Source: Phymorhynchus buccinoides (taxonomy: Eukaryota > Mollusca > Gastropoda > Neogastropoda > Raphitomidae). Taken from it: a stretch of 64,000 nucleotides of DNA. The DNA lies in contig CM065698.1 in assembly GCA_017654935.2 (NCBI GenBank), forward strand, positions 38,509,239 to 38,573,238, given 5' to 3'. Every line of letters starts with the position of its first letter. Positions within the stretch are counted from its first letter, which is position 1. Below are positions 1-13,743 of the stretch, piece after piece. The notes beneath the pieces are model-generated. The model made no database searches, was not told the origin of the DNA, and was given only the letters and a program-made list of their open reading frames with translations. Position numbers and translations under genes: made by a program.

Positions 1-275
<275 letters not shown>

Positions 276-658
276 TGTGACTAAGTGTATGGAGGGGGAT
301 GGGGGGGTTCACAAGTGTTGTACAAATTAATAATTCGTTGTTTTTCTCTCTTATCAGTGTTATTTTATGAGTGTGACAGTAAATTTAAGGACATTTTATC
401 AATGTTACATTTATGGAAAATAATTTTATCTAATGGTTGCATTCTTCCCCTTCTTCTTTTTCTTCTTCTCTTCATGGTTTATTCTTCTACTTCTTCTTCT
501 TTTTCTTCTTCTACTTCTTGTATAGGGGAGTATCTTGTTCTGTGGTTATTTTCGTTTGTGTGTCTTCTTATTTTTAACGCTAAGTACATTGCATATATGG
601 GAAATGTGTTTGTATGACTGTGTGTATGTGTACGTGTGTGTTCACATGTGTGAGCATG

Positions 659-990
<332 letters not shown>

Positions 991-1249
991 TTCAAAGGGG
1001 CATTCATGCTCAAAACCCTTTACTATCTTTTCTTAGTTTTATTATTATTACTGAATATTATTATTTGATTATTATTGTTATAATTGATGATGATGTTAAT
1101 TATTATTATTATAATTTCATTATTATCATTATCTTAAATCTTGTTCATGGATGACTGCATGTCGAGTGCGTGAGCTTACGTGTTTTGCATGAATGCTGCG
1201 TTGTTAGACCTGTGATATGTTGGGGTTTGTTTTATGTCAGTTTTACTTT

Positions 1250-1325
1250 TACGTGCCACCACAAGCTGTATATCCTTTCAAGGACAATAAAATGTTGTGA
1301 CTTGTGACTTGTGGCTTGTAATGCT
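1250..1325 (+). mobile_element. Retrotransposon tail ending in (GACTTGT)n
   Basis: TCAAGGACAATAAAATGTTG followed by TGACTTGTGACTTGTGGC has the same layout as the other tails: an AATAAA-like signal, then short tandem repeats. Confidence 0.45.
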
Positions 1326-1334
1326 TCAAACATA

Positions 1335-1574
<240 letters not shown>

Positions 1575-2820
1575 ATACGCGCTCGCTCGCGCACGGTAGG
1601 CCTACATGCCGCTATGTACGAATCTTGCTCCACAGGCATGAAAATCCGTTTAACGTCCTCCGGTCCGAAACAGTGGGACATCAGTAGATATAAAGATGGT
1701 GGGAACGATCCTGGAGGCAATGCCCGGAGGCAGTGCAACACCAGGAAAGTCCCGATTTTTTTAACGATGAGGCTCCATAGCGGGGGGTGTTGGCATTCAT
1801 AAGGTACATACCCCTGAGCACGAATTTTGCTCAAAAGAGGGGGTGGGCGTTTACAAGGTATATTATACAGCGGGTTGTTTCCTTTGCAAGGGAAAAAACT
1901 CGTCATTTACTCACCTTTCGACATTTTCAAGAGTTGTCCACAAAATGTCGACATTCAAATCGAGGTTACACACATATTACTTCCGTTTCCCGATGCCTTA
2001 GGAAAAAAAATCTGCAGCAAGATAACCAGGAACTCTGTACAAGAAACTGGAAGATTGATCAGTTGGATTATTGTTGAGCTTGAGTTTGTTCCCATTTCGT
2101 CTTCTGCTCACTTTTGATTGTACGAACGGGCACGTTGGAAGACGATGTCTTGTCGCAGGTAGGTGGCCATAGATTTTGTCACAATTTGTGTTGATCTTGT
2201 AGCAGACGACGACTATTTTCGTCTGTTCATTCAGATCAATTTTTCAGTTTTGTTGTTGTTGTCTACATTAAAATGTTATTTTGTAGATCTATTCTTTTGT
2301 ATCAAGTTTAGATATGCCTCGTATTGTTTCATTATTGAGATTCTGTTATTTTAGAACACCGTAACATTAATTTGTTCACAAACACACTGATTTTGCAACC
2401 TCCCAAAAATGTGATGATTAGGCCTATGAATTTGATGCTTTGTACTACTACTAGTTAGTATACTTGTATGTATTATTGTATAGGCCCTTTCTCAAATGGC
2501 TTTTATCACTGGTTGACATTAGGCTGTAGGAAAGGGCCAATTCAATAGTAAATGAGACATTTAGTCCCGGATCTAAACAGCTCCCCTCCCCCCCATCCCT
2601 CCCTCTTTGACCCTGCCCCACTCATTTCCCTCCAGTATTCCCCACTCCTACTTCCAACTTGTCCCATCTTTTCCCCCCAGCCATTCAAGCCGATCATCTG
2701 GGCGGCCAAGGAAATTATTACTGTGTACAGAAATCTTATCTACATGACCGAAGTCCCCAGTTTTTGCACACAACAGAACCATCAAAAAGATGATGGCGGT
2801 TGTCTACCGCAAGAAGAAGA
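1575..2820. other. Unassigned stretch, 5' flank
   Basis: Mixed-composition DNA. The minus strand has a frame through 1600-1906 without a recognisable domain. ACAAAATGTCGACATTCAAA near 1940 resembles ACAAAATGTCGCACTTCAAA at 37575 and is probably a dispersed repeat. No gene supported. Confidence 0.5.
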
Positions 2821-2960
2821 AGAAGCCAACTGCCATTTACTGATTTAGCCAACTGACACCTTTAGGCCGGCTTATCCAACGGCCATTTAGCCAACATTTG
2901 CAGGGGGGACATTTAAGTTTATTTTATTATTTTTAACCTACTGATTTAGCCAACATTGAA
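2820..2960 (-). repeat. Reverse-orientation relative of the GGCTAAATCAG repeat
   Basis: AACTGCCATTTACTGATTTA, GCCAACTGACACC and GATTTAGCCAACATT are complements of the 11.3-kb units. Confidence 0.6.
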
Positions 2961-3023
2961 AAAAATACATTAAGTTAATGTAATGAACCCAATGAGGGCC
3001 AATGTAATGACTAATGTCTCATA

Positions 3024-3212
3024 CAATGGAACCTCCCTTATACGACCTTCAAAAATCATTCAAAATGAGGTCTTAAATGGGAGGGAGTTGTATTTTATTA
3101 AGGGAAGTATTTTTAATACTTAGAAAGAAGGGCAATGTCAAAGTGGAGAAGTAGACCTGTCTTAAAAGGGAGGGAGTCTTGTAATGGGGGTCTTATAAGG
3201 GAGGTTCCACTG
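3024..3212. mobile_element. CAGTGGAACC palindromic MITE, copy 1
   Basis: It runs from CAATGGAACCTCCCTTATA to CTTATAAGGGAGGTTCCACTG. The termini form a ~25-bp inverted repeat, with internal AAAATGAGGTCTTA and further TTATAAGGGAGG half-repeats. CAGTG termini with TA duplications in the sister copies suggest a Tc1/mariner-pogo type parent; this is inference. Confidence 0.8.
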
Positions 3213-3714
3213 TTTTCTAAAACTTACAAACATGAATATTACATGTATAGCCCACAGCTACTTATCACAGCTGATGATCACAGGCTTCCAGCGTATGAAT
3301 GAAATATATATGTTATAAAGCTAATAAAAGTGTTATTTATTGTAAAACATAAAACCCAACACATCACATGTCTAATAACGCAACATTCATGCAAAACACA
3401 CACACACACACACACACACACTATTGCCATCTGATAGACGGTTCTGCACTATTCGTTGTAGAACAATTCGATGGCTTGGAGTCAAAACAGACTAACTCGA
3501 AAAGGCCTGTTTCGAGAAAAATGCTTCTAAAGCTTTGAATAATTCCTGTAAAAAATCTAAGCTTCCCTATTACATTAATTTTGGAGTGGTGGTGTATTGG
3601 GGTCTCAAAGATATTGCAAAATCGGGAGTTATTTAGAATACAAACAATGGAGTATTTGACATGATTATTGTTAGATAGTCCGTTTTGACATGAAATTGGT
3701 GGCCTCAACATTTT

Positions 3715-4320
3715 CAAATGATTTTTGGTCAAACTGGACCAACTAAAACTTGGGCCCTTTTGACTCCATTTTTTTTGGTATTGCAAGGGTCTGTATTTTT
3801 GGGTAAAAACGGGATAACTTTCAGATAAATGGGTTTGATTCAAAAAATGTTATTATATAGTATAGATGTGCCAAATCATGATATATTATTTTAGGCAAAA
3901 CATGTGCAAAGTGGCAGGACAACTTTTAAAATAGTGATAATGTGGTGTCCCCCACCTGATGTGTTATGTCACAGTATTTTCTCTTAGCTGTGGTTAAGTT
4001 GTTTTCATTGTTTGCTATTACTAATAGCACAGACTAATAGTATTAGTCTGTGGTCCTGTATCAAATACACATTCTGTCTTTAAGTATTGAAACAATTCAA
4101 CTTAACTGAAAACTATTAATTGATTCATTTCATTGTTTTTGTTTTATTACACAATGTGTGAAAAATGTATGACAAACATGACCAACTAATGCCTGCATTG
4201 TGGCCCTTTTGACTCCATAAACCCACTTGTTTTTGGTGATAATTAACATGTTGCAAGGATTCTAAACATTTTGTGGGAAATGGGGTGCTTTGGATAACTT
4301 TCAGACTATAAGGATTTTAT
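3715..4320 (+). repeat. Two diverged direct repeats ~450 bp apart
   Basis: GGCCCTTTTGACTCCAT, then GGTATTGCAAGGGTCTG and GATAACTTTCAGATAAATGG at 3750-3840, recur as GGCCCTTTTGACTCCATAAA, TGTTGCAAGGATTCT and GATAACTTTCAGACTATAAG at 4200-4315. Function unknown. Confidence 0.6.
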
Positions 4321-4829
4321 TGAGCATAATCTTAGTATGACGGATGTCAAGTGTTACATCTAAGTCAGAACCTTTAAGAGAAAGTGCAATATTATTTAAA
4401 ATAATATATTTTGGATAAAGTAATATCTGCTCCAACAAAGCATGACATTTTCATAAGTGAAAAAGTTTGATTTTGGTTGAATGATTACATCAAAAATGAT
4501 TCATGAGCCTATATATAGATCAGATATATATATTTTATATAAAATACGGTGTGGGCTGTGGTGGTTTGGTCACATTCTGTACATTAATTTTAATATTGTG
4601 CTGAAATGCATATGCCGGTGCATGTGGTGGTTTGGTCACATTCATACATTAATTTTAATATTGTGCTGAAATGCAGTGCCTGCATGTGTGGGTGTCAAGC
4701 CATTGTGTGTGTGTGTCTGTCTGTGTGTGTGTGTGGGTGGGGTGGGGTGTTTGCATGTTTTTATATGTGTAGACAGGTTGTAATCATTTTGTGCATGTGT
4801 GCGTGTGTGACAATATTTCCATCTATACG

Positions 4830-5246
4830 CCAGCTCGCACTTTACGTTCAGTTTCTGACCCTCTATCTCTCCAGATCCCTAGGTATAAGCTTTCAACTGT
4901 TGGTCGGCGCTCTTTTGCTGTCTCAGGACCAACCTCCTGGAACAAACTTCCTCTCTCCCTCCGTCAGCGACCGACTCTCTCTGCTTTCAAAGCTAACCTC
5001 AAAACCCACCTGTTCCCCCGTCATTAAAGCTCCTCTCTCTTTATCTTCTCTCTCTTGCCATTAGGTCTGTTTCTGCTATATTCCATTTATGTTATCCGTG
5101 TGTGTTCGCTTTGTATTGCGTTTTTGTTTGAATGCGCTTTGAATGCTAACGTGTGTGTGCGCTTTGATTTGATTTCTATCAAGATTCAGCGCCGTATAAA
5201 TACTGTATGTTGTTGTTGTTGTGTTGTTGTTGTTGTTGTGCGTGCG
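4830..5246 (+). mobile_element. LINE 3' end (L2/CR1-like), C-terminus plus 3' UTR and (TTG)n tail
   Basis: A frame encodes GRRSFAVSGPTSWNKLPLSL, then SAFKANLKTHLF. This is the characteristic C-terminal end of reverse transcriptases of L2/CR1-like non-LTR retrotransposons. The 3' UTR has TTTGATTTCTATCAAGATTC, AGCGCCGTATAAATACTG and a GTTGTTGTTGTTGTG tail. It is 5'-truncated and a dead fragment. Confidence 0.8.
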
Positions 5247-5379
5247 CACGCATACTGTCTGAATGTTTTAATAGAACGCCCAGTTAATAACTTATAAGGA
5301 ATTCTTTTTGTTACAATGCCTCTCTATAATTGTATTTCCAAATTGATTTAGATGGGGTTGGTGTAAGTTATTTCCATAA

Positions 5380-7665
5380 TCCAAATTTTGATTTTAGATG
5401 GGGGGGGGGGGGTAAGTATTTTCTTTTGGGTTTAAACATGATATGGGATTGTATCTTGTTTGTTTTCTTTAGATGACAAGAACATAATAAACATTATTCC
5501 TGCAAAGTTTCAGAGAACTGTTGTTAATTTTAAGGGACTTGTGATGATTTTAGTCTCTGCTCGTAGTCAAAATATTGATTTTAGAAGGGGGTAGGGTAAG
5601 TGTTTCCTCTTGTGTTAAACTATGGCAAGGGATTGTATCTTGTTTATTTAATTTATATGACACGAACATGACAAACATTATTCCTGCAAAGTTTAAGGCA
5701 ATTATCGGTACTTTTAAGGGACTTATGATGCTTTTAGTCTCTGGTCATAGTCAAAATATTGGTTTTAGAGGGGGGTGGGACATGCATTTCCCTTTGTTTT
5801 CAAAAATGGCAAGGGATTGTATCTTGTTTCTTTGTTGCATATAACAAGAACATAACAAACATTATTCCTGTAAGGTTTCAAACAATTGTCGATACTTTTA
5901 AGGGACTTATGATGATTTTAGTCTCTGCTCATAGTCAAAATATTGATTTTAGAGGGGTGTAGGGTAGGTGTTTCCTCTTGTGTTAAAAGATGGCAAGGGA
6001 TTGTATCTTGTTTATTTGCTTTATATAACAAGAACATAACAACCATTATTCCTGCAAAGTTTCAGGCACTTGTCGTTACTTTTAAGGGACTTATGATGAT
6101 TTTAGTCTCTGATTGTACTAATTTGTAGTCAAAATATTGTTTGTAGAGGGGGGTAGGGTAGGTTTTTCCTCTTGTGTTACAAAATGGCATGGGATTATAC
6201 CTTTTTCATTTGTGCTATATATCAAGAACATACTAAATATTATTCCTGTAAAACTTCAGGCAATTGTCGGTACGTTTATGATGATTTTAGTCTCTGCTCG
6301 TAGTCAAAATATTGATTTTAGAGGGGGGTAGGATAGGTGTTTCCTCTTGTGTTAAAATATAGCAAGGGATTGTGTCTTGTATATTTGCTTTATATGACAA
6401 GAACACAACAAACATTATTCCTGCAAAGTTTCAGGCAAGTGTTGATACTTTTAAGGGACTTATGAGGATTTTAGTCTATGCACGTAGTCAAAATATCGAT
6501 TTTAGAGGGGGGTAGGTTAGGTGTTTCCTCTTGTGTTAAAAAATGACAAGGGATTGTATCTTGTTTATTTGCTTTATATGCCAAGAACATAATGAACGTT
6601 ATGCCTGCAAAGTTTCAGGCAATTGTCGTTACTTTTAAGGGACTTATGGTTATTTTAGTCTCTGATCGTAGTCAAAATATTGATTTTAGAGGGGGGGGGG
6701 GGGGTGGATATGTATTTCCCTTTGATTTCAAAACTGGCAAGGGATTGTATCTTGTTTATTTCTTGTATATGACAAGATCATAATAAACATTATTCCTGTA
6801 AAGTTTCGTACAATTGTCGATATTTGTAAGGGACTTATGATTATTTTAGTCTATGCTCGTAGCCAAAATATTGATTTTAGAGGGGGGTAGAGTAGGTGTT
6901 TCCTCTTGTGTTAAAATATGGCAAGGGATTGTATCTTGTTTATTTGCTTTATTTGACAACAACATAATAAACGTTATCCCTGCAAAGTTTCAGGCAATTG
7001 TCTTTACTTTTAAGGGACTTATGATGATTTTTTAAAATCTCGGATCGTAGTCAAAATATTGATTTTAGAGGGGAGTGGGGTAAGGATCTCCTCTTGTTTT
7101 GAAACATGACATGGGATTGTACCTTGTTATTTGTGCTATATGACAAGAACATACTAAATATTATTCCTGCAAAATTTTCAGGCAATTGTCGTTACTTTTA
7201 AGGGACTTATGATGATTTTAGTCTCTGCTCGTAGTCAAAATATTGATTTTAGAGGGGGGTAGGGTAGGTGTTTCCTCTTGTGTTAAAATATGGCAAGGGA
7301 TTGTGTCTTGTATATTTGCTTTATATGACAAGAACACAACAAACATTATTCCTGCAAAGTTTCAGGCAATTGTTGATACTTTTAAGGGACTTATGATGAT
7401 TTTAGTCTCTGCACGTAGTCAAAATATTGATTTTAGATGGGGGGGGGGGGGATATAATGTATTTCCCTTTGATTTCAAAACTGGCAAGGGATTGTATCTT
7501 GTTTATTTCTTGTATATGACAAGATCATAATAAACATTATTCCTGTAAAGTTTTGTACAATTGTCGATATTTGTAAGGGACTTATGATTATTTTAGTCTA
7601 TGCTCGTAGCCAAAATATTGATTTTAGAGGGGGGTAGAGTAGGTGTTTCCTCTTGTGTTATATAA
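5380..7665 (+). repeat. ~185-bp tandem satellite, about 12 units (5' flank)
   Basis: Units contain GTCAAAATATTGATTTTAGA plus a G-run, GTGTTTCCTCTTGTGTTAAA, GGCAAGGGATTGTATCTTGT, ATTCCTGCAAAGTTTCAGGC and GGGACTTATGATGATTTTAG. Unit anchors lie near 5568, 5749, 5934, 6128, 6303, 6486, 6671, 6859, 7050, 7231, 7421 and 7609. Blocks such as 6671-6890 and 7421-7640 are nearly identical, suggesting a higher-order duplication. Open frames inside are short and periodic. Confidence 0.95.
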
Positions 7666-8157
7666 CATTTTATGTATCTGTCTATCTATCTGCCTATTCA
7701 TTTATTTTAAAGAATATTTCAGTTTTTCTACTACAACTCGCACAACTCGCACCCCCTCCCCCCCCCCCCCCCCCCCCCTTCTCTCTCTTTCTCTTCGTCG
7801 ACTGACATGGCTTGGCCTATCTTTGATCATGCCTTCAGTAACAAGTACTGATACGGATAGCGGAGATGTGTGACATTCCTAGGCCACTGCGCGGTACCCT
7901 TTGATACCTTGTTGAGGTCCTCTGTCCACTAAAGTTAAGCCAGCAAAAGAGCTAAGACAGAATAAATTAAGCTATCTGCTCTGTTGCCTGCACTCGTAAT
8001 TGACTCTTATTTCGCTCATCGTAAAATTGTCAACTCGTGTCAAGCCTACTTTAAAGACACCACGCGGAGGCTCAGAAACTCATTGTAGGCCAACTGTCCC
8101 GCAATTTATACACATTCCTTCTTTTCTTTTGTTACCAGCCTGTCAACCGATCCCCCC

Positions 8158-8193
<36 letters not shown>

Positions 8194-8530
8194 TTGTGTG
8201 TGTGTGTGTGTGTGTGTGTGTACGTGCGTGTGTGTGTGTGCATATTCGCGTGCATGCTTGCTTGCATGCGCATGCGCGTATTAGTGCGTGCATGCGTATA
8301 TATGTGTGTGTGCGACTAGTTCCTACCTGCACAAGCACACACACGCACGCACAAATACGCGCATGCGCACGCAAGAAATCACGCACGCGAATATGCACAC
8401 ACGCACGCAAACAAACACTCATGCACATAAACACGCATATGCGCATGCATGTATGCATTCAGGCGAACACGCATGCATGCACGCATGCTCGCAAAGACAT
8501 ATCACACACAAACACTCGCGTGTCCAACAG
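8158..8530. repeat. GT- then CA-rich purine-pyrimidine region
   Basis: GT repeats at 8160-8240 are followed by GCATGC-rich and CA-rich stretches. The GT and CA halves are complementary, so a large imperfect hairpin is possible. Confidence 0.9.
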
Positions 8531-8814
8531 AAAAAAGCTAAATAACGATATATTTTTATTTCTTAAAACAAACAAAAACCATACCGTTAGCCTTTTACTG
8601 TTCCCAAGACACCCGTTAAAGCGCGTGATACAAAGTTACAACAGTCAAAAACAAAAATCATCCTGTCCGTTCTTCTATTCCTACCCAGTTACGGCGTGTC
8701 ACGTTCACTTCAAAGACATGACAGGGCGGACAATCGCGGAAGACCTACTGACTTCAATTAACATTCTTACGTCATTTGTCTTCAGCTCCACGAATCCCAC
8801 CACCCACCCTGCCA

Positions 8815-9050
8815 GTGTGCGTGCGTGCACGCGCGCGCAAGCGTGTGTGTGTATGTGTGTGCGCGTGTGTGTATGTGAGTGTGTGCATCTGAGTGTGTGT
8901 GTGTGTCTGTGTATGAGTGATAGAGGTTATGAGACTAACATTGTGACTAATCAAGATTTCACACACACGTACACGCGCGCACACCGAAGCGCATGCACAC
9001 ATGCAATAAACGCACGTGCACACGTACGCATGCGGACACACAAACATGAA
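8815..9050. repeat. Second GT-rich/CA-rich pair
   Basis: GTGCGTG-type sequence at 8815-8915 and CACACGTACACGCGC-type at 8960-9045 flank a short unique segment. Confidence 0.85.
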
Positions 9051-9054
9051 TTGT

Positions 9055-9610
9055 CCGGTTTTTACTCCAAAATCAACACAGGTTTGTTACAAGAAACAAC
9101 CAGGTTATCTGTAAAATGTCCGAATTTGACTCAAAATAAAAGTACTGATATTAACAATAATTTTTGTATCAAAAAGGATTATTTATATTTTGTCCGATTT
9201 TTACTGAAAATGTTGCCCACTTTTCGAGTCAAATATTTTGAGTCAGTCATTTATTTGTAACATAGCCTGGTTTGACTCAAAATTAGAATGCTAAAATGTC
9301 TTGTGATATTTTGAGTCAAACTCATTTATTTGTAAGATAGCCCGGTTTGACTCAAAATAAAATGCTAAAATGTCTTGTGATTTTGGAGTCAAAAGCAGAC
9401 CGTCTGAAGTTAAACTTGTTTGACTACAAAAAAATGTTGATTTATTTTTGAGTCAAAAGAGAACAACAGTAAATCTTTTGTATTTATTAAGATATGAAAA
9501 CGAAAATTTGGGACAACAAAGAGTAATTTTTTTCCGCATTTGTTTCTGTAATAATAAAAAAATGGACTATCTGAAGTTAATCCAGTTTGACTCTAACCCA
9601 TCGAATTAGA
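9055..9610 (+). repeat. Repeats of TTTGACTCAAAAT and its complement
   Basis: A ~98-bp unit (GGTTTGACTCAAAAT, GCTAAAATGTCTTGTGATAT, TTTGAGTCAAA, TTTATTTGTAAGATAGCCCG) is tandem at 9180-9400, with further scattered GACTCAAA/TTTGAGTC palindromic pairs around it. Confidence 0.65.
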
Positions 9611-9734
9611 AATTCAGTTAGTTTTGTCCCTAAGTCAGTCGAACTTCTGAACAAGATCACTGCTAAGACCAAATAATAAGGAATTATGTATTAATTAGCT
9701 TAGGCCTAGAGGTATATTTGGTCAATCTGTACAG

Positions 9735-9847
9735 TAGTGTGTGTGTGTGTATGTGTGTGTCTATGTGTGTGAGTGTGCATACGTGCGTGCGTGTGTGCAT
9801 GTGTGTGTGTCTGTATGTCTGTATGTCTGTGTGTATGTATGTGTGTA

Positions 9848-9914
<67 letters not shown>
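9735..9914. repeat. (GT)n-(GA)n microsatellite
   Basis: GTGT/GTAT-rich to 9858, then pure GA to 9914. Confidence 0.97.
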
Positions 9915-9919
<5 letters not shown>

Positions 9920-10169
9920 GAGGCGCATGAAATGTTGGGAACGGGAAGGAACAAAAAATATGTGAAAGCTTGGGGTGACTTGGAGAGGGTGGGGGTTTGG
10001 GGTAGGGTGGGGGTGAACAAATAAATGCGATAATAGAAATGGTGGGAAACAGGGCAGTTCTTAATGTTTTGATAGTTGCTTCTATCGATCCTATGTTTTA
10101 AAAAACATTGCGAAGCACGATTTGTCATTCATTTTTCCTTAGTTTTGTTTCTATTTTTCATGCTTGCAA

Positions 10170-10263
10170 ATGTGTTTCTTTGATTGTATTGTGCTTGTAC
10201 GAGACCACGCTGTAATTTCACCTAACATAGTAACATGATAATAAAGTATTTTTGACTTTGACT
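10170..10263 (+). mobile_element. Retrotransposon tail ending in (GACTTT)n
   Basis: CATGATAATAAAGTATTTTT is followed by GACTTTGACTTTGAC and then a CA repeat. The same style of tail occurs reversed at 27180. Confidence 0.5.
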
Positions 10264-10500
10264 TTGACACACGCACACACAGTGACACACACACACACTG
10301 AGTCGCATACGCGCACACCCACACACATAAACTTAGAACTCATTGGACGATGTTACATACACATCACACACCGCAGCACACACACACATACAATACACGC
10401 ACGCACACATGCATGCACATTTATATTATAATCACGAACACGCACGCACACGCACACACACACACACAAACACACACTAACACACACACACACACACAAT
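10264..10500. repeat. CA-rich microsatellite region
   Basis: Interrupted CACACA and CACGCA blocks, directly after a retrotransposon tail. Confidence 0.9.
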
Positions 10501-10504
10501 CAAT

Positions 10505-11090
10505 CGTCATTCTCGCGGTTCACAGGCTTCCAGCGTATGGTATGACCCACTCCACATAGTAGTTCATGAATGGTCTTCCTGCCTGCTGCACGATCTTCAC
10601 ACAGTGTACGTAGACGGATCTGTATGTCCTTGTATTCACGCCTACGTATGAGAAGAAGAAGAAGTATTCATGCCTGATCCTCTTCTTGGTAGGTTGACCA
10701 TTTAGATCTTTGGCGATGTGAGTGCAAGTCATTGCATCTTCTTTCTTCAAGGCATCTGTCAAAGTCCACACGGATGGGTGCTGGGAGCCAACCAAATGAC
10801 TGAAGCCATTGTTCCAGCCCCCGCACTGGTTATTTGATCTTGGTTCACCATTCAGTGGCCTGGTGAACATTCCAAAGGGCGGGTGGGTACCGAGGAGGAA
10901 CTCTCCTCATACGGAGAATGGGTGCTTCATCTGGACCATCCCGTGGAACACCAGTACGACGGAAAGGACCAATGACCTACGTCTGGTCGAAGTAATCCAC
11001 CAGACCTTCTGCACCAGGAGGGGTATTGCCACGGATGTACATCATCCCTTCAGGATCATCTTCGGTGGGCAGGAATGCTGAGAGAGTGGG
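10505..11090 (-). mobile_element. Transposase-like fragment (possibly MULE C-terminal region)
   Basis: On the minus strand (10520-10870) a frame reads NNGFSHLVGSQHPSVWTLTD, then ALKKEDA and NGQPTKKRI. This recalls the HP-W-ID-LKKE segment found in MULE/FLYWCH-type transposase proteins of invertebrates. The frame ends in CT-rich sequence. CACAGGCTTCCAGCGTATG at its left edge is also found at 3280. Family assignment is from memory and unproven. Confidence 0.45.
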
Positions 11091-11289
11091 GATGTACCCT
11101 GGGCAAGGCATCTCCGCTACAAACAAATTCTCGCCCAGCCCGCCAGAATAGTATAAATTTAGATCTGCCCCCTCTGCTATCTGGCAGTCATGGTCGGAAA
11201 CGACTGATTCGTGATTGGCATACCAGTTTTAGAATATGAGACATTAGATTGTGATCATTACATTAACGTAATAATAATATATATTTTTT

Positions 11290-11455
11290 AATATCGGCTA
11301 AATCAGTATGTGTCCCTCATGACTGCAAATGTTGGTTAAATGTCCTATGGCTAAGTCAGTAAGTGTCCATTGGCTAAATCATAATGTCCATTGGCTAAGT
11401 CAGAAAGTGTCTGTTGGCTAAATCAGTAAATGGCCGTTGGCTAAACTATAGCCGG
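11290..11455 (+). repeat. Short tandem repeat of TTGGCTAAATCAGTAAGTGTCC type
   Basis: Six to seven variable ~26-bp units (GGCTAAGTCAGTAAGTGTCC and similar). The reverse complement (GCCAACTGACACC, CCATTTAGCCAAC, ACTGATTTAGCCAAC) is found at 2825-2955. Confidence 0.7.
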
Positions 11456-12765
11456 ATACCCTGTACTTAATACATGATATTCTACAGTACTGGAATATCA
11501 TGGTAACTGTAGCTTAGTCTTTCGTGGAAGACTATGACTCTCAAACGAGGGGCCCGTGCACCGGCTCTGGTGCTGCAGCCAAAGGGATTGGTTGGCCTTT
11601 GGGGACATGATTCATTCAAGGGGGTATGATTTCATTTCAATTTATTAAATTATTTTAATTTTAAGTATGATGTTCATGATACTGCAAGTGATTTACGGCT
11701 ACACTTAGCTCATTCCGGATGAATTACGAGTATACTCGGAACAGGAGAATGCCAATCAGGGCCTACTTACGAGTATTCTCGGAACCGCGATTTTTTAGTC
11801 TAAAACCTGTCTAAATCCATGTTTTTTCAATCCAAACCACATTAATTTTTTCGAGTTACATCTCTTCATCACTGTTCCAATTTTCGTTTTATTGATGTTT
11901 GGCACTTCTAGTTCTATCTTAATTTTTAATGTTAAAAATGTATTTTTAAAAATCAGCCCTAGACAAGCCTCAGAAAATACTCCAATACGCTTTCATTAAC
12001 AGTGATTCAGATTTTAATGCAATTAACCACGATCTCAAAGTGAAAAATAAACTCGGATCAACCAGTAATGTTGTCAAAACTGAATCATTGACAGTGTGAG
12101 TGTTGTTGCACTTCTTATTTGTTTTTTTTTTTTTCTAGGCAGCCCCAGGCCAGTCATGAAGTTTACCTTCAGAAGGCAGTGAAGTCCTGAAGGGGGTAAA
12201 AAACCAAGAAGCTATTTTAGCAGTCAGTGATTCATTACAACTACAAGGCAGCAGTAACTTGAATAAGTGATCCCCATTTACTGGTCATATCTTTGACATG
12301 ATGCATGTCTTGCCACCCACAAATCCATCACAGGCGGACGGACCCACTATGCAATTAAGTGAAACCATGTTTCTTTTGATGACTAATCTACACACTTGTA
12401 GATCTATAGATCTGTAAACTATTAATTTATTTTAGGTGTCACTGTCAGTCTCACTCCCAAACTGCTGACTGCCACCTAATACACACAGTGACACACCAAA
12501 GATGAGGAATGTAATGGCCACAACTTGAACTAAGTTTATTTATAACTAAGTTGCAATATTTAAGAAAAAAAAGTTTAAAAAAAAGAAAAGGTAATAAGCA
12601 CATTTATATTAGCCATTACCTTACAATATTTAAGAGAAAAAAAAGGTAACAAGCAAATTATAATAGCCATACTCCCAGTACAGTGGGCTCTGAATGTGAG
12701 AAGAAATAATTTGTCATGTTATTTGGACAAGTCCAGACATTTAGAATTGAATGTAGATGTTCTTT
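11456..12765. other. Unassigned stretch, 5' flank
   Basis: AT-rich DNA with no domain-bearing frame, except a short A-rich duplication. I see no exon-like block with splice borders. Confidence 0.5.
12535..12675 (+). repeat. Short tandem duplication, A-rich
   Basis: CAATATTTAAGAAAAAAAAG with GGTAATAAGCACATTTATAT, then AGCCAT, is repeated as CAATATTTAAGAGAAAAAAA, GGTAACAAGCAAATTATAAT and AGCCAT. Confidence 0.7.
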
Positions 12766-12767
12766 TA

Positions 12768-12931
12768 CAGTGGAACCTTCCTTATAAGACTTCCCATTAT
12801 AAGACTCCCTTATAAGACCTACTTCCGTGAGACATTGCCCTTCTTTGTAAGTATTAAAATCACCTTAAGCGCGCCCTTATAAGACCTCATTTTGGATGAT
12901 TTTTGAAGGAGTTATAAGGGAGATTCCACTG
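12768..12931. mobile_element. CAGTGGAACC palindromic MITE, copy 2
   Basis: It starts CAGTGGAACCTTCCTTATAA and ends TTATAAGGGAGATTCCACTG, with TA on both sides (12766-12767 and 12932-12933). It is 164 bp. Confidence 0.83.
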
Positions 12932-13001
12932 TATCTAACAAATAGAAAAGGTTGAAACATGTACAGTGCAAACTTCTCTCAAGCGACAACTCAAATTTTC
13001 T

Positions 13002-13238
13002 TTAACCCTTTCACCGCCAATGTCACATTTGAGCACCACAGTGATTTAACACCTATGTCATTAAAAGGCATCAAGTTGGGGTCTATTATCCTATTGTCTT
13101 AGTTTTGGGAAGTTAGGATAGACCTTATTTTATTATGTCACAGAAGAATCTCCAATACTGCAGATGGAATTTGTTCTTTACCCAGGTAAATTGAATGGAC
13201 ACTTTGGGCTGAAATATGGCTGGCGGTGAAAGGGTTAA
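13002..13238. mobile_element. TTAA-flanked MITE (piggyBac-like), copy 1
   Basis: The ends TTAACCCTTTCACCGCCA and TGGCGGTGAAAGGGTTAA form inverted repeats bounded by TTAA. This terminus style (CCCTTT after TTAA) is typical of piggyBac-derived non-autonomous elements. There is no coding capacity in ~237 bp. It lies in the 5' flank. Confidence 0.85.
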
Positions 13239-13339
13239 GTTAAATATGTTCCTAATTTAATCCCAAGTGTCTGTGTTCTTGTGCTTTCTTGATTGTGTTG
13301 TGATATATTTTGAATTCATGATTAATGTTGCACCTGAAA

Positions 13340-13415
13340 TTAATTTATACATGTATGTATGTCTCAGACATTGTCTGAGATAATAAAGTTTACCTACTTG
13401 AATCTTGAATCTTAA
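13340..13415 (+). mobile_element. Retrotransposon tail ending in (GAATCTT)n
   Basis: GTCTGAGATAATAAAGTTTA, then CTTGAATCTTGAATCTTAAG, shares GAGATAATAAAGT with the 27.2-kb tail. Confidence 0.45.
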
Positions 13416-13490
13416 GTGAACCGACCATAATGTATGCACAATGCCCGCTGGTCACGCATGCACACACATATAAAGATGCACACTTAAATG

Positions 13491-13743
<253 letters not shown>

